A DNA stretch of 64,000 nt from CAYFZO01 sp965211995 (GTDB lineage: Bacteria; Pseudomonadota; Gammaproteobacteria; Poriferisulfidales; Oxydemutatoraceae): NCBI GenBank assembly GCA_965211995.1, contig OZ243040.1, positions 1,550,001-1,614,000 of the forward strand, given 5' to 3'. Below the pieces are notes generated by a model that searched no databases, had not been told where the DNA came from, and worked only from the letters and a program-made list of their open reading frames with translations. Below, piece after piece: positions 43,816 to 53,190 of this stretch. How positions within the stretch are numbered: position 1 is the stretch's first letter; every line of letters begins with the position of its first letter. The position numbers and the translations under genes are program-made.

Positions 43816-44447
43816 CAATTCCTTCCCTTGCCGGTGTAAACGTCTTTTTCGGTGATGACCTTGTCCATGAAAACGTCGTGCGGCCCGACCAGGATCTCGT
43901 CGAACAGTTGCGCCTCGTAGCAGAGCGCGACCAGCGGGCAGTCGGGGCGGGCTTTCTCGAGCAGGCGGTCGTAATAACCCTGACCGTTGCCCATGCGCCC
44001 GCCGCGGCGGTCGAAGCCGACGCCGGGCACCATCACGAGATCAAGGCTTTCAGGCGCGACCTCCTTGTCCGGGTCGCCCCAGCGCGCGCGCGGCGGCTCG
44101 AGAATTTTCCACTTGCCGACCACCAGTTCGTCAAAGTTCTCAAGGTGCCACAGCCCCAGTTTGTTGTCGCCTTTCTCGTCCACCGTGCAGTAGGGGACGA
44201 TGATCTTCTTGCCGGAGGCTTCGATCTCCTGCTTTAATTGCGGCTGGGTGCGGGTCTCCGAACGGCAGTCTATGTACCACATCGCAACCCCGGCGCTTTG
44301 GTATTCGGGCAGTTGGGTGAACTTCCCGCAAATGTCCGCGCTGATCTCGTCCTTGTTCTCCTGTGCGGCGCGCGCGTCGTACGCCTGGCGGCGCATCTTG
44401 TTTTTTCTCTCCATCAACGCTTCGAGTTCTTGCGGCGTCAGTGACAT
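43815..44447 (-). CDS. 5-formyltetrahydrofolate cyclo-ligase family protein
   Basis: 210 residues with the family's ATP-binding and folate-binding signatures: MRRQAYDARAA, MWYIDCRSETRTQ in place of the usual yl.fr.Ei, and the C-terminal LDLVMVPGVGFDRRGGRMGNGQGYYDRLL. It converts 5-formyl-THF to 5,10-methenyl-THF, or a H4MPT analogue in methylotrophs, which its position in front of fhcD makes plausible. The stop overlaps the fhcD ATG. A run of 143 bases separates it from ilvD with no gene. Confidence 0.88.
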   Translation of the reverse strand: MSLTPQELEALMERKNKMRRQAYDARAAQENKDEISADICGKFTQLPEYQSAGVAMWYIDCRSETRTQPQLKQEIEASGKKIIVPYCTVDEKGDNKLGLWHLENFDELVVGKWKILEPPRARWGDPDKEVAPESLDLVMVPGVGFDRRGGRMGNGQGYYDRLLEKARPDCPLVALCYEAQLFDEILVGPHDVFMDKVITEKDVYTGKGRN

Positions 44448-44591
44448 CGGGCAATCCTCCGGTGTGGCGGTTCGGCAACGGCAACGCCGTTGTTTAATCG
44501 GGTGGTTTGATCAGGCGCGGGAAAATGAAAGGCGCTAATCCTAACCAATCCGGCGGGACGGGGCAACGCGCCGCGCTCAATTCCGGCCGGG

Positions 44592-46268
44592 TCAGTCGGT
44601 AATTGCGCCCTCGGACGCGGGGCTGACCTGCTTGGCGTATTTCGCGAGCACGCCGCGGCGGTAGCGCGGGCGCGGCGCCTTCCAGGTCTTCAGGCGGCGG
44701 CGAAGTTCGCTTGGGGCGAGGTCGAGATTGATTTCGCGCGCGACTGCGTCAATCGTGATCGGGTCGCCGTTGCGCACGACCGCGAGCGGCCCGCCGACCG
44801 CGGCTTCGGGGGTGACGTGTCCGACGACAAACCCGTGGCTGCCGCCTGAGAAGCGTCCATCAGTGATCAACGCGACGTCCTTGCCGAGTCCCCTGCCCAT
44901 CACCGCCGAGGTCGGCGCAAGCATCTCGCGCATACCCGGCCCGCCGCGCGGGCCTTCGTAGCGGATCACGATCACGTCGCCTTTTTTGACGCTGCCGCCG
45001 AGGATGCGCTTGAGCGCGTCTTCTTCGGAGGCGAACACGCGCGCCTTGCCGCTGAAGCGCAGGCCTTCCTTGCCGGTGATCTTCGCGACCGCGCCCTGCG
45101 GCGCGAGGTTGCCGTAGAGGATGACCAGATGACCGTCGCGCTTGATCGGGTCGTCGAGCGGACGGATGACGTCCTGCCCGCGCGGGTAGGGCTTGACCGC
45201 GGCGAGGTCGTCGCCGAGCGTGCGCCCGGTGACGGTCAGGCAGCCGCCGTGCAGGAGTCCGGCGTCGAGCAGCGTTTTCATCAGTGGCCGGATGCCGCCG
45301 ATCGCAACCAGTTCCGACATCATGTAACGCCCGCTCGGGCGCAGGTCGGCGAGCACCGGCACGCGCCGCCCGACGCGGGTGAAATCGTCGAGTTTGAGCC
45401 TGACGCCGCAGGCGTGCGCCATCGCAAGCAGGTGCAGTACCGCGTTGGTCGAGCCGCCGAGCGCGGTCACCATGGTGATCGCGTTCTCAAACGCCTTCTT
45501 GGTCATAATGTCGCGCGGCAGGATGGCTTTTTTGATCAATTGCATCACCGCCGCACCCGCCGCGACGCAGTCGTTGACCTTCGCGCGCGACGTCGCGTTC
45601 TGCGCCGAACTCCCCGGCAGGCTCATGCCCATCGCCTCAATCGCCGACGCCATCGTGTTCGCGGTGTACATGCCGCCGCAAGCGCCGGGACCGGGGATCG
45701 CGCACACCTCGATTGCGTGCAGTTCGCGCTTGCTGATCTTGCGCCGCGCCGCTGCGCCGACGGCCTCGAACACCGAGACGACGTCCACCTTGCGGCGGCG
45801 GCGCACGCCGGGCAGGATCGTGCCGCCGTAAACGAACACCGCGGGGCGGTTGAGGCGCGCCAGCGCGATCAGGCAGCCCGGCATGTTCTTGTCGCAGCCG
45901 CCGATCGCGACGAGGCCGTCAAACCCCTCGCAGGCGGCGACGGTCTCGATCGAGTCGGCGATGACCTCGCGCGATACCAGCGAGTACTTCATGCCCTCGG
46001 TGCCCATCGAGATGCCGTCGGAGATCGTGATGGTGTTGAAGATCACCGCCTTGCCGCCGGCCCCGTCGGCACCGCGCCCCGCGTGGCGCGCGAGTTTGTC
46101 AATGTGGACGTTGCACGGCGTCACTTCGCTCCAGGTCGAGGCGACGCCGACCTGCGGCTTTTTGAAATCCGCGTCCTTGAAGCCGACCGCGCGCAGCATC
46201 GAGCGGCTCGGCGCGCGCGCGGCGCCATCCACCATCGGCGATGAATACCGTCTGAGTTTGGAAGTCAC
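44592..46268 (-). CDS. ilvD: Dihydroxy-acid dehydratase
   Basis: 558-residue Fe-S dehydratase producing 2-ketoisovalerate and 2-keto-3-methylvalerate in branched-chain amino acid synthesis. Cluster ligands lie in AIGGCDKNMPGC (~residue 110-125) and GPGACGGMYTANTM (~180-195); GGSTNAVLHLLA and the C-terminal LITDGRFSGGSHGFVVGHVTPEA are also typical. The GTG at 46268 (VTSKLRRYSS) fits the family N-terminus; the frame is open further but antisense to the amidase gene. Divergent from that gene with a ~115-base shared upstream region. Confidence 0.94.
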   Translation of the reverse strand: MTSKLRRYSSPMVDGAARAPSRSMLRAVGFKDADFKKPQVGVASTWSEVTPCNVHIDKLARHAGRGADGAGGKAVIFNTITISDGISMGTEGMKYSLVSREVIADSIETVAACEGFDGLVAIGGCDKNMPGCLIALARLNRPAVFVYGGTILPGVRRRRKVDVVSVFEAVGAAARRKISKRELHAIEVCAIPGPGACGGMYTANTMASAIEAMGMSLPGSSAQNATSRAKVNDCVAAGAAVMQLIKKAILPRDIMTKKAFENAITMVTALGGSTNAVLHLLAMAHACGVRLKLDDFTRVGRRVPVLADLRPSGRYMMSELVAIGGIRPLMKTLLDAGLLHGGCLTVTGRTLGDDLAAVKPYPRGQDVIRPLDDPIKRDGHLVILYGNLAPQGAVAKITGKEGLRFSGKARVFASEEDALKRILGGSVKKGDVIVIRYEGPRGGPGMREMLAPTSAVMGRGLGKDVALITDGRFSGGSHGFVVGHVTPEAAVGGPLAVVRNGDPITIDAVAREINLDLAPSELRRRLKTWKAPRPRYRRGVLAKYAKQVSPASEGAITD

Positions 46269-46383
46269 TGGATTCGATGCCTCGTCATGCCCGGCAACCC
46301 TTTGCTTTTGCGGAATAGTTGCTATTCTACTGTAAGCGGCCGGGCGCACCGGGCGCGGTTTCAAACCCGGCGAGGAAAACAAC

Positions 46384-47232
46384 TTGGCAACGGCGTTATC
46401 TTCCAAAGTCGCGGCAGTCCAGATGAACAGCGGCGCCGACACCGCCGCGAACCTTGCGTGCGCGGGCGAATTGGTCGCGCGCGCCGCCGCCGCCGGTGCC
46501 GGCCTCGTCGTGCTGCCCGAAGTGTTCGCGTTCATCGGCCGCGACCTCGGCGAGCAACTCGGCGCGTGCGAAGACGACGGCGGCGGGCCAATCCAGGACT
46601 TTCTCGCGGCGTTGGCGCGCACGCACGGCGTATGGCTGGTCGGCGGCACGTTCCCGCTGCGTTCGCCGCGCCCCGACCGGGCGTACGCGGCGTGCGCGCT
46701 GTATGACCCGCACGGGCAACGCGCTGCGATCTACCGCAAGATTCACTTGTTCGACGTGCGCGTGAGTGACGCCGGCGAAGAGTATTCGGAGTCGCGCACG
46801 TTCACGCCCGGCGACGAAGTCGTGGTCGCCGACACGCCGTTCGGGCGCTGCGGTCTCGCGGTGTGCTACGACCTGCGCTTCCCCGAACTGTTCCGTGCGA
46901 TGCTCGACCGCGGCGTTGACCTCGTCGCACTGCCGTCGGCGTTCACCGAGGCAACCGGACGGGCGCACTGGGAAACGCTGCTGCGCGCACGCGCGGTCGA
47001 GAACCTGGTGTACGTCGTCGCCGCCAACCAGACCGGCCGCCACGCCAACGGCCGCACAACCTGGGGGCACAGCACGGTGGTGGACCCGTGGGGACGCACG
47101 CTCGCCGCACTCGAGCGCGGCGAGGACGTCGCCGTCGCCGAACTCGACCGCACATTCCAGGCGCGCGTACGCAAAGAGTTTCCGTGCACCGACCACCGCC
47201 GGCTCTCATCGCCGCCGCGGACGCGGGAATGA
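46384..47232 (+). CDS. Carbon-nitrogen hydrolase (Nit1/YafV-like amidase)
   Basis: 282-residue nitrilase-superfamily enzyme with the Glu-Lys-Cys triad visible: LVVLPEVFAFIG (Glu ~46), YRKIHLFDVRV (Lys ~120) and LAVCYDLRFPELFR (Cys ~155). The RFPELFR and DVxVSDxGxxYxES segments match deaminated-glutathione amidases, a metabolite-repair role, but substrate is not proven. The start is TTG 46384. tldD follows 61 bases downstream on the same strand, an arrangement common in gammaproteobacteria. Confidence 0.9.
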   Translation: MATALSSKVAAVQMNSGADTAANLACAGELVARAAAAGAGLVVLPEVFAFIGRDLGEQLGACEDDGGGPIQDFLAALARTHGVWLVGGTFPLRSPRPDRAYAACALYDPHGQRAAIYRKIHLFDVRVSDAGEEYSESRTFTPGDEVVVADTPFGRCGLAVCYDLRFPELFRAMLDRGVDLVALPSAFTEATGRAHWETLLRARAVENLVYVVAANQTGRHANGRTTWGHSTVVDPWGRTLAALERGEDVAVAELDRTFQARVRKEFPCTDHRRLSSPPRTRE

Positions 47233-47293
47233 GTCAACTCGGGCGTGATACGCTAAAGCGCACTTAAACGATCCACACGGAGTTCGAAGACGC

Positions 47294-48736
47294 ATGGGCA
47301 AGGCACTGACCATCGCCAAAGAAAAACTGCTGAGTCCGTTCGGCTTGGAGGAGGCGCATCTGGGCGAGGCGCTGTCGCAACTGATGGGGCCGAGCATTGA
47401 CGACGGCGACGTGTTTATGCAGTACGCGCGCCACGAGTCGTGGGCGATCGAAGACGGGCTCGTCAAGGAAGCCGGTTTCGGCATTGATCAGGGCGTCGGC
47501 GTGCGGGCGGTTAGCGGCGAGAAGACCGGTTTTGCCTATTCCGACGAGATCGCGTTGCCGGCGTTGCTCGACGCGAGCCGTGCGGCGCGGCGCATCGCGC
47601 GTGCGGGCGACAGCGGGCAGGTGCGGGCGCGGGGCGGCGCGGCCGAGCGCGGGCTGTACGCGGTGCAGGATCCGATGGCCGACCTCGGCGACGCCGACAA
47701 GGTCGAACTGCTGCAATCAATAGACCGGATGGCGCGCGCGGCCGACGGGCGCGTGCGGCAGGTGATGGCGTCGCTCACGGGCGAGCACGAGGTGATGATG
47801 GTCGCCGCCGCCGACGGCACCCTGACCGCCGACGTGCGCCCGCTGGTGCGGCTGAACGTCAGCGTCATCGTCGAGCAGGACGGGCGGCGCGAACAGGGCG
47901 GCGCCGGCGCCGGCGGGCGTTACGGCTACGACGTGTTCGTCCGCCGCGGCACCGCGAAATCTCTGGTGGACGAGGCGGTGCGTCAGGCGCTGCTCAATCT
48001 CGAAGCGGTCGCGGCGCCGGCGGGCAACATGGTGGTGGTGCTCGGCCCCGGCTGGCCCGGGGTCTTGCTGCACGAGGCGGTCGGACACGGACTTGAGGGC
48101 GACTTCGGGCGCAAAGGCACTTCGGCTTTCAGCGGGCGCCTCGGCGAGCGCGTCGCAAGCCGGGGCGTGACGGTGGTGGACGACGGCACGCTCAAGCACC
48201 GGCGCGGCTCGCTGAACGTGGACGACGAAGGCACGCCGACGCAATGCACGACGCTGATAGAGGACGGGATCCTAAAGGGCTTCATGCAGGACAAGATGAA
48301 CGCGCGGCTGATGGGGGTGCCGGTGACCGGCAACGGCCGGCGTGAATCCTATTCGCATCTGCCGATGCCGCGCATGACCAACACCTACATGCTCGCGGGC
48401 GCACACGACCCCGCCGAGATTATCGCATCGGTGAAGAAAGGCTTTTACGCGGTCAACTTCGGCGGCGGCCAGGTGGATATCACTTCGGGGCAGTTCGTGT
48501 TCTCGGCGTCGGAAGCGTATCTGATCGAGAACGGCAAGGTGACCACGCCGGTCAAGGGCGCGACGCTGATCGGCTACGGCCCGAAGGTGCTGACGCGGGT
48601 GAGCATGATCGGCGACGATCTCCAACTCGACGACGGCATCGGCACCTGCGGCAAGCAGGGGCAGATGGTGCCGGTCGGCGTCGGTCAGCCGACCCTGCGC
48701 ATTGACGGCCTCACCGTCGGGGGCGTCAACGCTTGA
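47294..48736 (+). CDS. tldD: Metalloprotease TldD
   Basis: 480-residue zinc protease subunit of the TldD/TldE heterodimer, which degrades unfolded peptides and matures some RiPPs. The zinc site LLHEAVGHGLEGDFGRKG (HExxxH) is near residue 258, with YSHLPMPRMTNTYML and the C-terminal GTCGKQGQMVPVGVGQPTLRI (third ligand region). CGGAG lies ~13 bases before ATG 47294. Its TGA overlaps the start of the partner gene pmbA by four bases. Confidence 0.96.
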   Translation: MGKALTIAKEKLLSPFGLEEAHLGEALSQLMGPSIDDGDVFMQYARHESWAIEDGLVKEAGFGIDQGVGVRAVSGEKTGFAYSDEIALPALLDASRAARRIARAGDSGQVRARGGAAERGLYAVQDPMADLGDADKVELLQSIDRMARAADGRVRQVMASLTGEHEVMMVAAADGTLTADVRPLVRLNVSVIVEQDGRREQGGAGAGGRYGYDVFVRRGTAKSLVDEAVRQALLNLEAVAAPAGNMVVVLGPGWPGVLLHEAVGHGLEGDFGRKGTSAFSGRLGERVASRGVTVVDDGTLKHRRGSLNVDDEGTPTQCTTLIEDGILKGFMQDKMNARLMGVPVTGNGRRESYSHLPMPRMTNTYMLAGAHDPAEIIASVKKGFYAVNFGGGQVDITSGQFVFSASEAYLIENGKVTTPVKGATLIGYGPKVLTRVSMIGDDLQLDDGIGTCGKQGQMVPVGVGQPTLRIDGLTVGGVNA

Positions 48737-50067
48737 GTGCGCCCGCGCTCGAAAGCGATCTCGCGGCAATCGCCGATACCGCGCTTAAGGAAGCCGTGCG
48801 CCGCGGCGCGGACGCCGCCGAAGCGGTGGCGAGCGCGGCGCGCGGCCTGGCGGTCACCGCGCGTCTCGGCGATGTCGAAACCCTGGAGCACAGCAACGAC
48901 CGCTCGCTCGGCGTCACGGTTTATTTCGGCGCGCGCAAAGGCACGTCGAGCGTGTCCGATTTCTCGCCGCAAACGGTGTCCGAAGCGGTCGCGACCGCGT
49001 GCGGTATCGCGCGCTACACCTCCGAGGACGCTTGCGCGGGTCTCGCCGACGCCGCGCTGATGGCGACCGACTTTCCCGACCTCGATCTGGACCGGCGCTG
49101 GGACCTCGACGCCGAACGCGCGATCAACATCGCGGTCGAGTGCGAAAACGAAATGCGCGCCGCCGACAAGGTGGTCAACACCGAGGGCGCGTCGGTATCC
49201 ACGCTGCGCGGCGCCCATTGCTACGCGAACACCCACGGCTTTGCGCACACCGTCGCCGCGACCCGGCACAGCATCAGCGGTGTCGCGGTCGCCGACGCCC
49301 GCAACGGCACCGGTATGCAGCGCGACTTCTGGTACAGCGTCCACCGCCACCCCGAACGCCTTGAACCGCACCGCGAGATCGGGCGGCGCGCGGCGGCGCG
49401 CGCGGTGCGGCGTCTCGGCGCGCGCAAACTGAAGACGCGCAAAGCGCCGGTGTTGTTTGAAGCCGCGCTCGCGACCGGGCTGCTGTCGCAGTTGGCCGCT
49501 GCGATCAGCGGCGGCGCTTTGTATCGCCGCACGTCGTTTCTGCTCGACGCGCTCGGCGAACAACTGTTTCCTTCGTTTGTGCGGATCGCGGAGCGCCCGC
49601 GCCTGCCCGGCGCACTCGGCAGCGCGTGCTTTGACGCCGAGGGCGTCGCCACCCGCGAACACGCGATCATAGACAACGGCGCGCTCGCCAGTTACGTGCT
49701 CGACAGTTATTCGGCGCGCAAACTCGGCGCACAGACCACCGCCAACGCCGGCGGCATCCACAACTGGGTGTTCGAGGGCGAAACCCGCCCGCCGGACGCG
49801 CTGTTCGAGGAAATGGGAGACGGATTTTTCGTCACCGAATTGATGGGGCACGGCGTCAACATGGTCACCGGCGACTACTCCCGCGGCGCCGCCGGGTTTT
49901 GGGTCGAGGGCGGCAAGATCGCCTACCCGGTTGCGGAAGTGACAATCGCCGCGAACCTGCGCGACGTGTTCAAAAATATCATTGCCGTCGGCGACGACGT
50001 GGATTGGCGCGGCAACGTTTTATGCGGCTCAATCCTCGTCGGCGACATGACCGTCGCGGGCGATTAA
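48733..50067 (+). CDS. pmbA: Metalloprotease subunit TldE/PmbA
   Basis: 444-residue TldE/PmbA partner, structurally like TldD but without the HExxxH site, as expected. Visible are LAVTARLGDVETLEHSNDRSLGVTVYFG, the inactive-site region FEAALATGLLSQL, and the C-terminal ELMGHGVNMVTGDYSRGAAGFWVEGG and DDVDWRGNVLCGSILVGDM. Start TTG 48733 overlaps tldD. The last ~50 codons are copied downstream (see the repeat). Confidence 0.95.
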   Translation: MSAPALESDLAAIADTALKEAVRRGADAAEAVASAARGLAVTARLGDVETLEHSNDRSLGVTVYFGARKGTSSVSDFSPQTVSEAVATACGIARYTSEDACAGLADAALMATDFPDLDLDRRWDLDAERAINIAVECENEMRAADKVVNTEGASVSTLRGAHCYANTHGFAHTVAATRHSISGVAVADARNGTGMQRDFWYSVHRHPERLEPHREIGRRAAARAVRRLGARKLKTRKAPVLFEAALATGLLSQLAAAISGGALYRRTSFLLDALGEQLFPSFVRIAERPRLPGALGSACFDAEGVATREHAIIDNGALASYVLDSYSARKLGAQTTANAGGIHNWVFEGETRPPDALFEEMGDGFFVTELMGHGVNMVTGDYSRGAAGFWVEGGKIAYPVAEVTIAANLRDVFKNIIAVGDDVDWRGNVLCGSILVGDMTVAGD

Positions 50068-50257
50068 AGACTCCGGCAACCCTCGTTTTCACGCCGCCGG
50101 CGCCGGCATAGTCATCGGCGACTACTCCCGCGGCGGCGGGTTTTGGATCGAGGGCGGCAAGATCGCCTACCCGGTTGCGGAAGTGACAATCGCCGCAAAC
50201 CTGCGCGACGTGTTCAAAAACATTATCGCCGTCGGCGACGACGTGGATTGGCGGGGA
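49868..50257. repeat. Tandem duplication of the pmbA 3' end
   Basis: Bases about 49868-50010 of pmbA recur at about 50114-50257 (offset 244-247 bases, with a three-base deletion). The copy reads GDYSRGGGFWIEGGKIAYPVA and ends in non-coding sequence. Apart from it, 50068-50397 carries no gene. Confidence 0.9.
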
Positions 50258-50397
50258 GCCGGGCGGGCGCAGCCCGGTCGGTGGGGGGAAATACACAAGA
50301 CGCCCGCGGGCGGGCACAAAACAATAACGGGCAAACACCGCACTTCAGACTTGAATCCGGCCTCCCGCCCGCGGGGGCGACCTGCCAACGGCTTCGC

Positions 50398-51615
50398 CTA
50401 CACCGCGTCCAGCCTGCGCCACCTGTTTGGCAGCAGGTGCAAGTCGGCCATGCCGGCGACCAGCGCCTTGCCGAAAGTCGCTTGGTCTTCATAGACGAGG
50501 CGGTAGTACTCGACTTTCATCGTCAGTGCCGCGCCCAGCACGATGAACGCGAAAGTGACGAACGAGCCCAGCGCGAGCGTGGAGGCGCCGGTGATCGCCT
50601 GTCCGAAAGTGCAGCCGAGCGAGAGCACGCCGCCGACCCCCATCAGCAGGCCGCCGCCGAGATGGCGCGCGAAGTCCGCAAACGACGAGAACCATTCGAC
50701 CCGGAACTTGCGGAACGCAACGGAGTAGATGAACGAGCCGAGCATCACGCCGGCGGCGGCGACCAGCGCGAAAGTGACAACGTTCAGCGCGAAGCCTTCC
50801 TGAATGAGGTAGTAGAAATGCGCGGTCGGCTTGACGAAGGTCAGCGACTGCGCGCCGACGTCGTAGGGGCGTTCGTCGAGGAACTCGATCTCCTCAAGCA
50901 GCGTCCGCCCGAGCGGCCCGGCGGTAACAAACCACGCGGCGACGACCGCGATGCCGACGACGAGGCCGCCGAGCACGTTGTCGAACTTATCGCGCAGGTC
51001 GTCGGACTTGAACGCCCAGGTCAGCAGCAAAGCACCGAGCACAATGCCGACGATCAGGCGCAGGTCGGCGTCTTCCAACCCGAGCGCGCCCGCGAGCAGG
51101 GCCGCGACGTTCTGGCTGTCGATGCCGTAGTTGGCGAAATTGACCGCCAGCGGCTGCATCCAGCGCAAAAACAAGTTGTAACTGAAGTCGGTGTAGATCA
51201 TCACGTAGGCGGCGGCGCCCATCGCGAGGAACACCACCACGGATTTAACGTTGCCGCCGCCGATGCGCACCATGGTCTTGTTGCCGCAGCCGGAACCGAG
51301 CGTCATGCCGATCCCGAACAACAAGCCGCCGAGCACGTAGCGCAACCATACGAATTGCGGCGCGGCGTAGGGCGGCTTGCCGGTGTCGCCGCTGTTGACC
51401 AGCGTCATATCCACCGCCGCAACGCTGTCGAGCAGCGCGATGCCGACGATGGCGACGGCGATTGCGAGCACCCACGCGCGCATACGCCCGGTGTCGCCGA
51501 TGTTGATCCAGTCCGACACCGCGCCCATCGTGCAGAAGTGGGTCTTGCTGACGACCGCGCCCATAACCAGCGCGATCACCAGTCCCCACAGCAGTATTTG
51601 ATGCGTCAATTCCAT
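50398..51615 (-). CDS. YeeE/YedE-family sulfur transporter
   Basis: 405-residue polytopic membrane protein of the YeeE/YedE (DUF395) family, which imports thiosulfate or related sulfur compounds. At least nine membrane helices are visible. The functional cysteine motifs SKTHFCTMGAVSDW (~24-37), LGSGCGNKTMVRIGGG (~108-123) and LSLGCTFGQAITG (~345-357) are in the expected repeats. TusA-type partner genes are not adjacent. The ATG at 51615 is followed directly by MELTHQILLWG. It supports inorganic-sulfur use by this organism. Confidence 0.88.
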   Translation of the reverse strand: MELTHQILLWGLVIALVMGAVVSKTHFCTMGAVSDWINIGDTGRMRAWVLAIAVAIVGIALLDSVAAVDMTLVNSGDTGKPPYAAPQFVWLRYVLGGLLFGIGMTLGSGCGNKTMVRIGGGNVKSVVVFLAMGAAAYVMIYTDFSYNLFLRWMQPLAVNFANYGIDSQNVAALLAGALGLEDADLRLIVGIVLGALLLTWAFKSDDLRDKFDNVLGGLVVGIAVVAAWFVTAGPLGRTLLEEIEFLDERPYDVGAQSLTFVKPTAHFYYLIQEGFALNVVTFALVAAAGVMLGSFIYSVAFRKFRVEWFSSFADFARHLGGGLLMGVGGVLSLGCTFGQAITGASTLALGSFVTFAFIVLGAALTMKVEYYRLVYEDQATFGKALVAGMADLHLLPNRWRRLDAV

Positions 51616-51648
51616 GCGTTGCAGCGTGCGTTGCGCGTGCGGAAATGA

Positions 51649-52410
51649 TTATACATAAGGCGTCGGGTCGGGAACGCCGGCGTCGCTGAAGCCGCGTGCG
51701 CGGAAACGGCAGGAGTCGCAACGCCCGCACGCACGGCCCGCGGCGTCGGCGCGGTAGCACGACACGGTCAACGAGTAATCCACGCCGATGGCGGCGCCGC
51801 GGCGGATGATGCCGGCCTTGCTGAGCTTCACCAGCGGCGCGTGGACGCGGATGCGTTCGCCGGCGACACCGGCGCGGGTCGCGAGGTTGGCGACGGTCTC
51901 GAACGCGGCCAGGAACTCGGGGCGGCAATCGGGATAACCCGGGTAGTCCACCGCGTTTGCGCCGATAAAGAGATCGCGCGCGCCGAGCGCCTCGGCCCAG
52001 GCGAGCGCCAGCGACAGGAACACCGTGTTGCGCGCGGGGACGTAAGTGACCGGGATGCCGGAGTGCGGCTTCGCGCTCTCAACCGCGCCTTGACCGTCGT
52101 CGTTATGCAAATGCTGCGACCGTGCGGGTTCAGGCGCCGGCGAACCGGGATGCTCCGGCGGACTGACCGGCACTGCAATCGCGGCGTCGGTCAGCGCCGA
52201 GCCGCCGAACAACTCCGATGACAACGAATAGACGCGGTGTTCCTCGGCGCCGAGGTGTTTTGCAACGCGCGCCGCCGCGTCGAGTTCGGCACCGTGACGC
52301 TGGCCGTAGGCGAAACTCAAGGCGTGGCAGACAAACCCCTGTTCACGCGCGAGCGCGAGCGTGGTCGCGGAATCGAGTCCCCCGGACAGTAAAACCACCG
52401 CGCGCCTCAT
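51649..52410 (-). CDS. queC: 7-cyano-7-deazaguanine synthase
   Basis: 253-residue PP-loop ATPase making preQ0 from 7-carboxy-7-deazaguanine for queuosine. It starts MRRAVVLLSGGLDSATTLALA (PP-loop SGGxDS). Further on are SFAYGQRHGAELDAA, YVPARNTVFLSLALAWAE, GANAVDYPGYPDCRPEF and the zinc cysteines CYRADAAGRACGRCDSCRFR. ATG 52410 fits the family; a start at 52446 adds 12 residues. Between about residues 75 and 110 there is an extra Pro-rich insert (SPPEHPGSPAPEPARS) not usual for QueC. Confidence 0.95.
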   Translation of the reverse strand: MRRAVVLLSGGLDSATTLALAREQGFVCHALSFAYGQRHGAELDAAARVAKHLGAEEHRVYSLSSELFGGSALTDAAIAVPVSPPEHPGSPAPEPARSQHLHNDDGQGAVESAKPHSGIPVTYVPARNTVFLSLALAWAEALGARDLFIGANAVDYPGYPDCRPEFLAAFETVANLATRAGVAGERIRVHAPLVKLSKAGIIRRGAAIGVDYSLTVSCYRADAAGRACGRCDSCRFRARGFSDAGVPDPTPYV

Positions 52411-52464
52411 AGCGTTGACTCCCAATAAAGCGCAAACACCGCGCACCGCAAGGACCGCGTCACC

Positions 52465-53190
52465 CGCCCGGCACGTCGCCCCACGGAAGTTTGTGCAACT
52501 GCCATTACAGGTGCATGGGCAGGCGCACGGGCAGGCGGTCGGCGAGAATCCAGTCGGCGAACGCGGCGGCGTCCCGGCGCTGCCACGCCGGAGAAAACAG
52601 TACTTCGCAACGCGCCGCGAGCAGGGGCCGCTTGACTTGACGCTGCGCCCATTCGTAGTCGTCGCGGTCGCAAATCACGAACTTAACCTGGTCGCCGGCA
52701 CGCAACGGGCGCGTCACCTGCCCGGCACGTCGCCCCACAGAAGTTTGTGCAACTGCCATTACAGGCGCATGGGCAGGCCGGTCGGCGAGCGCGGCGGCGT
52801 CCTGACGCTGCCACGCCGGAGAAAACAGCACTTCGCAACGCGCCGCGAGCAGGTGTCGCTTAACTTGACGCTTCGCCCATTCGTAGTCGTCGCGGTCGCA
52901 AATCACGAACTTAACCTGGTCGCCGGCACGCAACGGGCGCGTCACCTGCCCGGCACGTCGCCCCACAGAAGTTTGTGCAACTGCAATTGCAGACGCACGG
53001 GCAGGTGGTCGGCGAGAATCCAGTCGGCGAGCGCGGCGGCGTCCTGGCGCTGCCACGCCGGAGAAAACAGCACTTCGCAACGCGCCGCGAGCAGGTGCCG
53101 CTTAACTTGACGCTTCGCCCATTCGTAGTCGTCGCGGTCGCAAATCACGAACTTAACCTGGTCGCCGGCACGCAGGTGCTCGACGTTTGA
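52465..53190. repeat. Three tandem copies of the queE 3' part (254- and 228-bp periods)
   Basis: The segment encoding RAGDQVKFVICDRDDYEWAK to the queE stop and following bases recurs twice downstream. TTGTGCAACTGC marks equivalent points at 52491, 52745 and 52973. The extra copies stay open as one continuous frame (52505-53080, minus) that encodes two QueE C-terminal modules. This fills most of the gap between queE and queC. Confidence 0.92.

Noticed and set aside
45129..46649. Plus-strand 371-codon frame and N-terminal extension of ilvD to 46649
   Set aside because: Antisense to ilvD, and the extension is antisense to the amidase gene; family N-terminus starts at the GTG at 46268.
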